From contig CP102274.1 of assembly GCA_025149285.1 (NCBI GenBank), positions 3,436,001-3,500,000 of the forward strand: a stretch of DNA of 64,000 nucleotides. The letters run 5' to 3'. Numbering within the stretch: position 1 is the first letter of the stretch; every line of letters begins with the position of its first letter. The notes below the pieces were generated by a model, which saw only the letters and a list, made by a program, of their open reading frames with translations, did no database searches and had not been told where the DNA came from. Source of the DNA: Hungatella hathewayi (lineage in GTDB: Bacteria; Bacillota; Clostridia; Lachnospirales; Lachnospiraceae). A program made the position numbers and the translations under genes. Of this stretch, positions 32,922 to 40,855 are shown piece after piece.

Positions 32922-34740
32922 CGTCTATGTCCTCTTCTTCTGCTTCCTTCTTCTTTTTACGCTTCTTCAGGACCACTACCGCCGCTGCCGTTGCAATTAC
33001 AAGTACCGCAATGATACCGGGGATTAAAAACTTCTGATATTTTTTAATGCCGGCTGGCTCTGTATCTGCCGGAAACGCTCCCATATCGTCGAGCATTCCA
33101 TCCTCCGGCTCCATCTCCTCCGTGACCATCAGCGTCATCTCCTTCTCGATCGGATCGCTGACGACGCCGTTCTCATCCTCGTAGGTAATCAGAATTTTGA
33201 CCTTGCCGTCATCTGTAGTAGGCGTCACGCCGCTCACCATGGCATCCACAGTCTTAGACTCTCCCGGCTTAATATTTCCCACATAGGAATCTGTCTGCTG
33301 AATGGAATCTCCCACAAATGTGACCATAACATTATACAGAAGCACCTTGCCCGTATTATTAATCGGGAACATGACATTGCTTTCCGCGCCCACCGACATC
33401 GTGTCAGGCATCACCTCAATCGTTCCTGTATTTAATCTGGCCATCTGCTTCACCGGAATATCAACGGTAACCTTTTCCTCCGCATTCTTATACTCCGGGC
33501 TGTCATACTTCTCGTTGATGGTTATGGCATATGTTCTCTGGTCTACCCACGCGCCTGCCCTCATGCGGATCTTAAGCTCCGTGCTCTGGCCCGCGGCCAG
33601 GGAATTCACCACAATGGAGGAAGAACCGGAATCCGTGGTAAATACAGCACTGTCCGTAACCTTTTCCGATTCCAGGGTGAACAGGATGTTGCTGGCCGCC
33701 ACGTTCTCGGAAGCGTTCTTCATACGGAGTATCAGGTCGAATTCATCGCCTGCGTAAACCACCTCCGGATTCGTCTGGAATCCGTCGACGATCAGTCTGG
33801 CTCTCGTTCTGTCATTGGCATTGAACTCTTTCGTCTCCTCTTCCTTGTCCTTGTTCTGGACGTGAACGTAGAAAATGGATTCCGCTTTCTGAATGTCGCC
33901 CTCGGTACTGTCCCTGTATTCGATTGTAAAGGTAATGGGATAGTATCCGGTGTACGCTTCCTTGCGGATGGCCATGCTGTAGGAGACCTCCTGGGTCTCC
34001 CCGCCGCCGACCCGGTCAAAATGTCTCACATAGTTACCGTCGTTGATGTTAAAGGGGAATTTTGTGCTGTCCGCGCTTAACCCCATACGCACGTTGACAT
34101 CAAATGCCGTAATATTCGACGCGTTGCGTAAGTTTACGGTGAAATTCATCACATCCGGATACTGGCCGGACGGAGTGGACTGGTTTTCCCCCAGTTCGAA
34201 CCGGATCGATCCCTCATCGTCTCCCGATTCCGTGGTTCCGCTGGATTTGGTGATCCAGACATTGATATGGTCCGTCGTGGCATCGCTGCCGTTTGCTTTC
34301 ACGATAATCGGTACGGAATAATAGCCCTCGGCTATATCTCTTCTGACTCTCGCAGATAAGGAAACGGTCTTGGTCGCTCCCGCTTTTACAGAACCGATTA
34401 CTTTGGCATCAAAGATGCTGGAGGTAATCTCGAACGGGAAGATGGAACCGTTATACCGGGTCTCTTCATCCGGGTCTTCCGCCGCGTCGTATTCGCTGTC
34501 CACCGCACTGTCGTCAAACCGGACGGATACGCCCTGTAAATCCTCGCTCCCCTTGCTGTTGTCAAATATCATGCTGATGGTCATATTCTGGCCGGTCTTT
34601 CCGGTTGGAGTCTTCTTGACGTCGAGATACTTATTCTTCTGTATCCCGTACTGCGCTCCCATCGTCTGAACCGGCACGGCCCCCAGCACTACCAGTACGG
34701 CAAGCAGCCCTGCCAGTACTCTGTTACCTCTCTTCTTCAT
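32911..34740 (-). CDS. Secreted, membrane-anchored beta-domain protein of an ABC operon
   Basis: Exported protein of 609 residues. The start at 34740 follows GAGGAGG. A signal peptide (1-30) is followed by about 520 residues of repeated beta-sandwich units resembling CARDB/NEW3 domains: KTGQNMTISMIFDNSKG, PDVMNFTVNLRNASN, GDEFDLILRMKNASENVAAS and VMFPINNTGKVLLYNVMV. It ends with one membrane segment (about 568-590) and a Lys-then-Glu/Asp-rich tail. Overlaps of 17 bp with the ATPase gene and 11 bp with the permease gene tie it to the transporter. It may replace a HlyD-type adaptor as the outer partner; that is inferred. Confidence 0.8.
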   Translation of the reverse strand: MKKRGNRVLAGLLAVLVVLGAVPVQTMGAQYGIQKNKYLDVKKTPTGKTGQNMTISMIFDNSKGSEDLQGVSVRFDDSAVDSEYDAAEDPDEETRYNGSIFPFEITSSIFDAKVIGSVKAGATKTVSLSARVRRDIAEGYYSVPIIVKANGSDATTDHINVWITKSSGTTESGDDEGSIRFELGENQSTPSGQYPDVMNFTVNLRNASNITAFDVNVRMGLSADSTKFPFNINDGNYVRHFDRVGGGETQEVSYSMAIRKEAYTGYYPITFTIEYRDSTEGDIQKAESIFYVHVQNKDKEEETKEFNANDRTRARLIVDGFQTNPEVVYAGDEFDLILRMKNASENVAASNILFTLESEKVTDSAVFTTDSGSSSIVVNSLAAGQSTELKIRMRAGAWVDQRTYAITINEKYDSPEYKNAEEKVTVDIPVKQMARLNTGTIEVMPDTMSVGAESNVMFPINNTGKVLLYNVMVTFVGDSIQQTDSYVGNIKPGESKTVDAMVSGVTPTTDDGKVKILITYEDENGVVSDPIEKEMTLMVTEEMEPEDGMLDDMGAFPADTEPAGIKKYQKFLIPGIIAVLVIATAAAVVVLKKRKKKKEAEEEDIDDEI

Positions 34741-35563
34741 TCTCTGTCTCCTCCTCGGTATCATCATGGTGTTGTTCTTCGATCTTGAAGATCTTGCCGT
34801 CTACAATATGTAACTGCCGGTCGGCAAACCCGGCAATATAATTATCATGAGTTACCATGACAAGCGTCTGATTCTGCTCCCGCACAATCTTCCTCATCAG
34901 CCCCAGGATCTCCTTCGTCGTCTTCGAATCCAGATTACCGGTAGGCTCATCTGCAAAAATGATCTGCGGGTCCACCGCCAGTGCTCTGGCAATACCCACA
35001 CGCTGCTGCTGGCCGCCGGACATCTCGTTGGCCATATGCTTCATCTGCTTCTCCAGACCGACCAGCTTAATGTACTTTACCGCCTTCTCGTTCCGTTTCT
35101 TCTTGGGGACACCGCGGAACGAAAGCGGCAGTGCCACATTCTCTACGGCATTCATCGTCTGAAGCAGATTGTAGGACTGAAAGATAAAGCCCACATGCTT
35201 CCGCCGGAAAGCGACCAGCTGGTTCTCAGTCAGCTTCTCAATATGTTTCCCGGCAATGACAATCTCCCCCTTCGAGGGCTTCTCCAGACCGGCCATCATA
35301 TTAAGAAGTGTGGACTTTCCAGAGCCGGAAGGACCGACAATCGCACAAAATTCTCCCTTATATACCGTAAAGTCGACCCCTCCCAAAGCATAGACCTTGG
35401 TATCGCCGACTTTATATACTTTGTAGAGATTTTTCACCTGAATCATAGGTATCTTCTTACTCTTCTCTTCCCTGTTTTCTTCCGCCAAAGCAGATACCTC
35501 CTCGCTATGAGCACGTAACGCGGCTCCTTTTCTCATACTGCCATTATACAACAGGTTTGCCAT
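34724..35563 (-). CDS. MacB-like ABC transporter ATP-binding protein (second system)
   Basis: ATPase of 279 residues with Walker A GPSGSGKS, Q-loop FIFQSYNLLQ, signature MSGGQQQR, Walker B IIFADEPTGNLD and the H-loop in MVTHDNY. The first 40 residues are an extra charged segment (SEEVSALAEENREEKSKK) that is not part of the ATPase fold. An internal ATG at 35536 is an alternative start; the ATG at 35563 has AAGGAAG upstream. The C-terminal tail is Glu/His-rich. It is the first gene of the operon with the anchored beta-domain protein and the permease. Confidence 0.93.
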   Translation of the reverse strand: MANLLYNGSMRKGAALRAHSEEVSALAEENREEKSKKIPMIQVKNLYKVYKVGDTKVYALGGVDFTVYKGEFCAIVGPSGSGKSTLLNMMAGLEKPSKGEIVIAGKHIEKLTENQLVAFRRKHVGFIFQSYNLLQTMNAVENVALPLSFRGVPKKKRNEKAVKYIKLVGLEKQMKHMANEMSGGQQQRVGIARALAVDPQIIFADEPTGNLDSKTTKEILGLMRKIVREQNQTLVMVTHDNYIAGFADRQLHIVDGKIFKIEEQHHDDTEEETENEEER

Positions 35564-35660
35564 CCGGTCTTCCTTATTTTTCTTAAAGTTCCTTAAATAT
35601 TCCTTACAGGCACTTTTTTTGTAAAAAAGTATGGAAATATTTTAAGAGATACTATATAAT
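35564..35660. promoter_or_regulatory. Divergent control region of the second ABC operon and pyrBI
   Basis: On the plus strand TATAAT at 35655-35660 is the likely pyrB -10, with a weak TGGAAA at 35632. Toward the ABC operon, TTCCTTA repeats occur at 35570, 35589 and 35600, with a TTCTTAA at 35580; spacing is 9 to 11 bp. The repeat nearest the gene doubles as the ATPase ribosome site. The repeats might bind a regulator, but the evidence is limited. Confidence 0.4.
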
Positions 35661-35746
35661 GGTGAAAGAATTCAGCAGCCCTGCTGCCATACCATTTTGG
35701 ATTCACTTCCAGAATGCGGATTGAAAAACAGACAAAGGAGATTCTT

Positions 35747-36670
35747 ATGAGACATTTATTAAACCCATTAGACTTTAGTGTGGAAGAAACCGGTCAGCTG
35801 CTCGATCTGGCAGACGATATTGAACATCACCTTTCGGAATATTCCCACGTATGTGACGGTAAAAAATTAGCGACGTTATTTTATGAGCCAAGTACAAGAA
35901 CTCGTTTGAGTTTTGAAGCAGCCATGTTAAATTTAGGTGGCAGCGTACTCGGCTTTTCTTCTGCCGATTCCAGTTCGGCAGCCAAAGGCGAGAGCGTGGC
36001 CGATACGATCCGCGTGATTTCCTGTTACGCTGATATCTGTGCCATGAGGCATCCCAAGGAAGGCGCTCCGTTAGTAGCAGCCACACACTCCGGCATTCCG
36101 GTGATCAACGCCGGTGACGGCGGCCATCAGCACCCAACCCAGACGCTCACGGACTTACTGTCCATCCGCTCTTTAAAAGGCCGGCTGCACGACTTGACCA
36201 TCGGCCTCTGCGGCGATTTGAAGTTCGGCCGTACCGTCCACTCCCTGATCAACGCTCTGGTCCGCTATGAGAACATTAAGTTCGTCCTCATCTCCCCACC
36301 GGAGCTGCGCGTTCCCGAATACATCAGAGAAGACGTATTAAAAGCGAACAACATCGAGTTCGTGGAAATGGACAGCCTCGACGAGGCCATGCCGTCTCTC
36401 GACATTCTCTATATGACCCGCGTACAGAAGGAACGTTTCTTCAACGAGGAAGATTACATTCGTTTAAAAGACTGCTACATTCTCGATAAGGACAAAATGA
36501 AGCTGGCCAAGGAAGACATGTACGTTCTTCACCCGCTTCCCAGAGTCAACGAAATCTCCGTCGAAGTAGACAACGACCCGAGAGCCGCCTACTTTAAACA
36601 GGCCCAGTACGGCGTATACGTGCGCATGGCCCTTATCATGACATTACTGGAGGTAGAAAAACCATGTTAA
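35747..36670 (+). CDS. pyrB: Aspartate carbamoyltransferase catalytic subunit
   Basis: Enzyme of pyrimidine synthesis, 307 residues, joining carbamoyl phosphate and aspartate. The start is the ATG at 35747 after AAAGGAGA; the earlier ATG at 35714 has no site. The carbamoyl-phosphate loop STRTRLSFE, the 80s loop [15 protein letters not shown] and HPLPRVNEI are all present. It overlaps pyrI by 7 bp. The other pyr genes are not in the window. A small CAGCAG/CTGCTG hairpin lies in the leader (near 35673-35686). Confidence 0.97.
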   Translation: MRHLLNPLDFSVEETGQLLDLADDIEHHLSEYSHVCDGKKLATLFYEPSTRTRLSFEAAMLNLGGSVLGFSSADSSSAAKGESVADTIRVISCYADICAMRHPKEGAPLVAATHSGIPVINAGDGGHQHPTQTLTDLLSIRSLKGRLHDLTIGLCGDLKFGRTVHSLINALVRYENIKFVLISPPELRVPEYIREDVLKANNIEFVEMDSLDEAMPSLDILYMTRVQKERFFNEEDYIRLKDCYILDKDKMKLAKEDMYVLHPLPRVNEISVEVDNDPRAAYFKQAQYGVYVRMALIMTLLEVEKPC

Positions 36671-37089
36671 ATATCAGCGGATTAAACGAAGGCATCGTAT
36701 TAGACCACATTCAGGCCGGCAAGAGCCTGGACATCTACTATAACCTGGGACTGGACAAGTTAGACTGCCAGGTTGCCATTATCAAGAACGCAAAGAGCAG
36801 CAAGATGGGACGCAAGGATATCATTAAGATTGAGGGTGGCCTGGACCACATCGATCTCGACATTCTCGGCTATATCGATCACAATATTACGGTTAACATT
36901 ATCCGCGACAATCAGATTGCGGAAAAGAGAACCTTAAAGCTTCCGAAAAAGATTACCAATGTCATCCACTGCAAGAACCCGCGCTGCATCACCTCCATCG
37001 AGCAGGAACTGCCGCATATCTTCTATCTGGCCGATTCTGAGACGGAGACCTACCGCTGCATGTACTGTGAGGAAAAGTATTCCAAATAA
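36664..37089 (+). CDS. pyrI: Aspartate carbamoyltransferase regulatory subunit
   Basis: Regulatory chain of 141 residues that binds nucleotides and holds a structural zinc. The allosteric domain (1-95, [26 protein letters not shown]) precedes the zinc domain with CKNPRCIT and [10 protein letters not shown], giving four cysteines. It is translationally coupled to pyrB. A strong terminator follows within 15 bp. Confidence 0.96.
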   Translation: MLNISGLNEGIVLDHIQAGKSLDIYYNLGLDKLDCQVAIIKNAKSSKMGRKDIIKIEGGLDHIDLDILGYIDHNITVNIIRDNQIAEKRTLKLPKKITNVIHCKNPRCITSIEQELPHIFYLADSETETYRCMYCEEKYSK

Positions 37090-37100
37090 CCATTGGAAAT

Positions 37101-37149
37101 AAAAAAGAATCATGACAGTGCTCACATCAGTCTGTCATGATTCTTTTTT
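37101..37149. terminator. Bidirectional terminator between pyrI and the DUF3021 gene
   Basis: An 18-bp perfect stem (37101-37118 with 37132-37149) with A-rich and T-rich ends, suited to ending transcription from both sides. Confidence 0.9.
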
Positions 37150-37152
37150 CGT

Positions 37153-37551
37153 TTATTCCGGTTCTTTCAGCTTTTTATTCAGTTCCTTCGTCTCAGCCAG
37201 GCGTACGAGAAATATGGCCACATAAATAATCACATAAATGATGATAAATGCAGGAAGCATCACCCTTGCGCTGGAGATCCAGTCCGAGGAGTAGTGAAGA
37301 AATGTCCCAACCGTAGCAGCCAGAGTAAAACAGAGACAGAAATGGATTACGGTGCGGATCAGAAGATTGCCAAAATCCATGCACATAATCTGGGAAATAA
37401 CGGCAAACAGTGCAGACGCCGCCACCCAGACCAGCACTTGTTTTAGCGTCGCGTCCATTCCACCCATGGCGGCCATGGTTACCGTACACACGACAGCCCC
37501 GATCCCAATTCCAGTAAATATACTGATTAAAAACTCTTCGAAGCGTTTCAT
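37153..37551 (-). CDS. DUF3021 family membrane protein
   Basis: Membrane protein of 132 residues with four hydrophobic segments and a charged C-terminus (RLAETKELNKKLKEPE). It matches the DUF3021 family, whose members are nearly always paired with a LytTR regulator, as here (1-bp gap). In such pairs the membrane protein is thought to restrain or signal to the regulator. The signal is unknown. Confidence 0.8.
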   Translation of the reverse strand: MKRFEEFLISIFTGIGIGAVVCTVTMAAMGGMDATLKQVLVWVAASALFAVISQIMCMDFGNLLIRTVIHFCLCFTLAATVGTFLHYSSDWISSARVMLPAFIIIYVIIYVAIFLVRLAETKELNKKLKEPE

Positions 37552-37552
37552 A

Positions 37553-38002
37553 TTATCGTCCCTCCATAATATATTTTCTAAAATCCTTCATGTAGTTTCT
37601 GGAAATAAGCAGCTTTGTCTTTCCATCTTTTAAAAATGCGGTATAGTTGCCGCTGAACTCCACCTCCACAAAAGCAACCATGGCAGTGTTGATGACCGTG
37701 CTTTTGCTGATCTGAATAAATCCTCTGTGGCGAAGCTGCCTGGCCAGCTCATAGAGCCTTCCTTTTGCCTCATAGACTCCGGATTCCAGATAGGCATTGA
37801 CCTTTCCGCCCTCCGTGAGAAAGTAACAGATCTCCTCCGGCTTAAAAAAGTATTCCTTTTCTTCCGCATACAGCGGGATCTGGGATATGCCTCCCGCTCC
37901 GCCTAAAAGCTCCAGCAGCTGCCTGACCTCCTCGCTTCCGCTCCGTCCCCGTATGATGACCTCCGGTTCTTCCATATCCCCCGGTTCGATGATAATTTTC
38001 AT
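37553..38002 (-). CDS. LytTR-domain DNA-binding protein
   Basis: Regulator of 149 residues from the ATG at 38002 (GGGAGG upstream). It lacks a receiver domain. The LytTR domain fills the C-terminal 100 residues: EKEYFFKPEEICYFLTEGGKVNAYL, LYELARQLRHRGFIQISKSTVINTAMVAFVE, SGNYTAFLKDGKTKLLISRNYMKDFRKYI. It forms a two-gene unit with the DUF3021 protein and probably controls its own operon, as known for streptococcal pairs of this type. Confidence 0.88.
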   Translation of the reverse strand: MKIIIEPGDMEEPEVIIRGRSGSEEVRQLLELLGGAGGISQIPLYAEEKEYFFKPEEICYFLTEGGKVNAYLESGVYEAKGRLYELARQLRHRGFIQISKSTVINTAMVAFVEVEFSGNYTAFLKDGKTKLLISRNYMKDFRKYIMEGR

Positions 38003-38124
38003 ACTCTGCCTCCCTTCTGATGTCATTGTATACCAGCCTCTCTGATTTGTCTCAGAAAATGCAGTGAGTGGTAATTTTTTGCCAGTAAGATGCCAAAAAT
38101 CCTTCTTCAATCTTTCTTCACGAC

Positions 38125-38165
38125 AGAAAAATGCAGCTGGCCGGAGAAGATATGACCAACTGCAT
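38125..38165 (-). terminator. Intrinsic terminator of the flippase-like gene
   Basis: On the minus strand ATGCAGTTGG (38165-38156) pairs with CCAGCTGCAT (38140-38131) with one G-U pair, followed by TTTTTCTG. Confidence 0.75.
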
Positions 38166-38185
38166 GGAACCTGTTCTCTCTATAA

Positions 38186-39250
38186 TCACGTCTGAACCTC
38201 TGTTTTGCGGTGCTTTCCGGCATTCCAGAACTGAAGAACCAGAGTCGCCGCACCGCTGACGGCCAGAAAGCCATAGAAGCTGATTCCTCTGCTCAGCATC
38301 ATCATGGGAAACAAATGATCTGCAGCAACCATTCCGCTGTATAAGATCATAAAGCTGCCCTCCGACGCACCGACCGACCCCGGCAGCGGAACCGCGGTTA
38401 CAGCCAGGCTCAGTATGGCCTGGACCGCCAGGAATTCAAGCGGCTCCACACCTCTGATCCCAAGAGCCAGACAGGCAAAATACGGGATCAGAAACAGCGC
38501 CGTCAGCCTAAATGCAGTTAAAATCATCACTTTGACAAAAACCTGCGGATATTTGCGAAAGCATTCACCGCCCCGGCTGTACTCATCGATCAGATGCTCC
38601 GCTTTCCGCTCCAGCTTCCTTCTGTCCTTTATGATTCTCAGTTTCACGGCTATCGAGATTCCTGTCATGGCAATGCGCTCTACCAGAGCCCTTTTTAAGA
38701 TCACCAGAAGAATTCCCAGAGAGCAGAGGCCGTTTACGGCTATCCCGAACACGAGCAGCCACTTGATCAGCCGTCCCTGGCTCTGCACATAAGGATACTT
38801 GAGAATTACCATGACCACGCCATACACCAGAACCATCAGCTGGTATACCGCGGCCAGAGTCAGAAGGGAAAAGGAACTCTGCGCAAAACCGAATCCATCC
38901 CGCGTCATATAGTAAAGCTGCATGGGCTGGCCCCCGGTCGCAGACGGGGTGATCGCGCTGAAATAGAAATCGGCAAACGAATACCCTGCCGACCTAAGAA
39001 ACGGAACCTTCGTCTGAAAAGCTCCCATCAGGGTTCTGATACTCTCCGCCTCACAGATCAGATAAATGGCCATACAGGCCGCGCCAAGCCCCACAAATCT
39101 CCAGTCTGCCCCGGAAAAAACTTCATACAGCGATTCCGGCGAATGGTCCTTAAACAGAATATGAAACGTCATAAAGGACAGTACCGCCAGAACAGCCAGA
39201 CAGATCATCATCTGCCTCTTATGCATTCTCTTTTGTTTCAATATCGTCAC
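38186..39250 (-). CDS. Lysylphosphatidylglycerol synthase TM-region / YbhN-like membrane protein
   Basis: Polytopic membrane protein of about 354 residues with some eight segments. The family motif FYFSAITPSATGGQPMQ and the C-terminal LAVTAVPLPGSVGASEGSF mark the flippase-like region of MprF/AglD-related proteins. No synthetase domain is attached. Members move or modify lipids in the envelope; the lipid is unknown. The start is uncertain: GTG at 39250 lies only two bases from GGAAGG, so TTG at 39241 or ATG at 39226 are possible. Confidence 0.82.
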   Translation of the reverse strand: MTILKQKRMHKRQMMICLAVLAVLSFMTFHILFKDHSPESLYEVFSGADWRFVGLGAACMAIYLICEAESIRTLMGAFQTKVPFLRSAGYSFADFYFSAITPSATGGQPMQLYYMTRDGFGFAQSSFSLLTLAAVYQLMVLVYGVVMVILKYPYVQSQGRLIKWLLVFGIAVNGLCSLGILLVILKRALVERIAMTGISIAVKLRIIKDRRKLERKAEHLIDEYSRGGECFRKYPQVFVKVMILTAFRLTALFLIPYFACLALGIRGVEPLEFLAVQAILSLAVTAVPLPGSVGASEGSFMILYSGMVAADHLFPMMMLSRGISFYGFLAVSGAATLVLQFWNAGKHRKTEVQT

Positions 39251-39352
39251 ACCCTTCCAGGATTCACTGAATACTACTATAGTCCTTAAATATTAAAATC
39301 CTGTGAGGATTTTCTAAATATTTCTTCAAATTTACTGTTTCCCGGTCAAACA

Positions 39353-39419
39353 GAAAAAGCCTTCTGCCGCATGAACCTGCTGACATATCATGCAGGCCCG
39401 CATGGCAAAGGGCTTTTTC
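39353..39419 (-). terminator. Terminator of the RNase P RNA gene
   Basis: Long interrupted hairpin whose base is GAAAAAGCC with GGCTTTTTC (39411-39419 with 39353-39361), including GCAGG/CCTGC inside. It starts a few bases past the RNA's 3' end. Confidence 0.8.
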
Positions 39420-39425
39420 ATTTAT

Positions 39426-39793
39426 ATTTTGAGTAAGACGATAAGCCGGGTTATGTCGTTGAATGGCCATCTATCTAGGCCTGCCGTCGCCGGCAGGCTC
39501 AAGCAACCTACCCGAGAGCAGACGGGCCGCCTTATGCTCTCTGTTCGGTCTTGCTTCGAATGGGGTTTACATGGACCCCTCCTGTTGCCAGGAGAGCGGT
39601 GGTCTCTTACACCACCTTTCCACCCTTACACTTACGCGCCGGTGAGACGCGCAGATGCGGTATATTTCTGTTGCACTTTCCCTGGAGTCGCCTCCGCCAG
39701 ACGTTATCTGGCATCCTGCCCTGTGAAGCCCGGACTTTCCTCATCTGCAGCCTTTCGGCATCACAGCTGCGGCCATTTGTCTTACTCAAAACG
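39426..39793 (-). ncRNA. rnpB: RNase P RNA, class A
   Basis: On the minus strand the RNA starts TTTTGAGTAAGAC and ends GTCTTACTCAAAA, forming helix P1. It has the universal GAGGAAAGTCCGGGCT and CACAGGGCA core near the 5' end, AGGGTGGAAA, GGTAAACCCC-type P15 region sequence (CATGTAAACCCC), and ends with the conserved GATAGATGGCC and ACATAACCCGGCTTA. About 368 nt, usual length. Several short reading frames over it are spurious. It processes tRNA 5' ends with RnpA. Confidence 0.95.
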
Positions 39794-39879
39794 TTGTTAG
39801 TTTACCATAGATTTGCCTTTTTGTAAAGAAAAGCCGGCAGAAATCTTTTCGCAGTTCAATTCCGGCTGCAGCTCAGGCC

Positions 39880-40803
39880 CTATCCGTTTATCAGCCCGCA
39901 CAACAGCATCATCAGCGGAATCGTCACGATGGAACTGGCCGTGGCAAGGCCGAATATCTCCGAGGCGTAACCGGAATTCCGGTGGAATTTCAGGGCAAAC
40001 AGCGTGCCTGTGGTTGCCGTAGGGCAGGCTGTTGCCAGTACGACCACCGTAGTGACCATGTCATCGAGACGGAAAGCCTTCAGCACCAGAAGGACGACCG
40101 TTGGGATAATGAGCAGACGTATGGCACAGATATAATAGATCTGTACCTTCATAAGCAGGGCCTTAATGTCGCTGCCTGCAATGGACACACCGGCCACCAG
40201 CATGGCTAACGGCGTATTCATATCGGCAATGGCCGTAAGCGGCTCCAGAATAACGGCGGGAAAACGGATTCGCGCCAGGTAGCAGAACAGCCCCAGCACC
40301 ACCGCAATGATACAGGGGGATCGAAGAGCCGTCAGGAATGACTTGAAATCCTGCTTTCCAGTCATCAGGATCACTCCGTGCGTCCATACCAGAATATTAA
40401 ATACAGTGATGTAGGCGGTCGCATAGAAAACTCCGTCGGCGCCAAACAGTGCGCTCACCAACGGAATCCCCATAAAACCGCAGTTGGAATAGATCGCAGA
40501 TATCCGTTCAACCTCCCAGTCCGTTCTTCCCTTTTTCACCAGAAAAGAAGCGAGCGTAATGGCCACTGCGTGGCTGACCGCCGCCATGAAGAATGCAGTC
40601 AGAAGCCCGTAAAGCTTCTCCGGATCAAAGGCCTGCTGGTAGGAGGTAAAAATAAGCAGCGGAGACACCAGAAGAAGCAGAATATCCGAAAACTTCTCAT
40701 TGGTGTGTCCGCTAATCAGACCAATCCGGCAGCAAATCATCCCGATAAGCGCCATGACAAACATGACGCTTATTTTCTCCGCAGTAATAACAGCCAGTTC
40801 CAC
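39880..40803 (-). CDS. AEC (auxin efflux carrier) family transporter
   Basis: Secondary transporter of 307 residues with about ten hydrophobic segments. It has the AEC pattern, including YSNCGFMGIPLVSALFG in the first half and VLATACPTATTGTLFA in the second, both typical crossover motifs. Bacterial members export or import organic acids such as malate or amino-acid derivatives. The adjacent genes give no substrate hint. It is the last minus-strand gene before RNase P RNA and lies 52 bp after the nucleoside kinase. Confidence 0.9.
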   Translation of the reverse strand: MELAVITAEKISVMFVMALIGMICCRIGLISGHTNEKFSDILLLLVSPLLIFTSYQQAFDPEKLYGLLTAFFMAAVSHAVAITLASFLVKKGRTDWEVERISAIYSNCGFMGIPLVSALFGADGVFYATAYITVFNILVWTHGVILMTGKQDFKSFLTALRSPCIIAVVLGLFCYLARIRFPAVILEPLTAIADMNTPLAMLVAGVSIAGSDIKALLMKVQIYYICAIRLLIIPTVVLLVLKAFRLDDMVTTVVVLATACPTATTGTLFALKFHRNSGYASEIFGLATASSIVTIPLMMLLCGLING

Positions 40804-40855
40804 GTTTCCATCCTCACATTCCCATCAATTTTTCTTTTGTACTGCGTTCCTGCCG

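Noticed and set aside
39264..39826. Several open frames of 60-136 codons on both strands
   Set aside because: They overlie the RNase P RNA gene, which explains the sequence; none has protein features.
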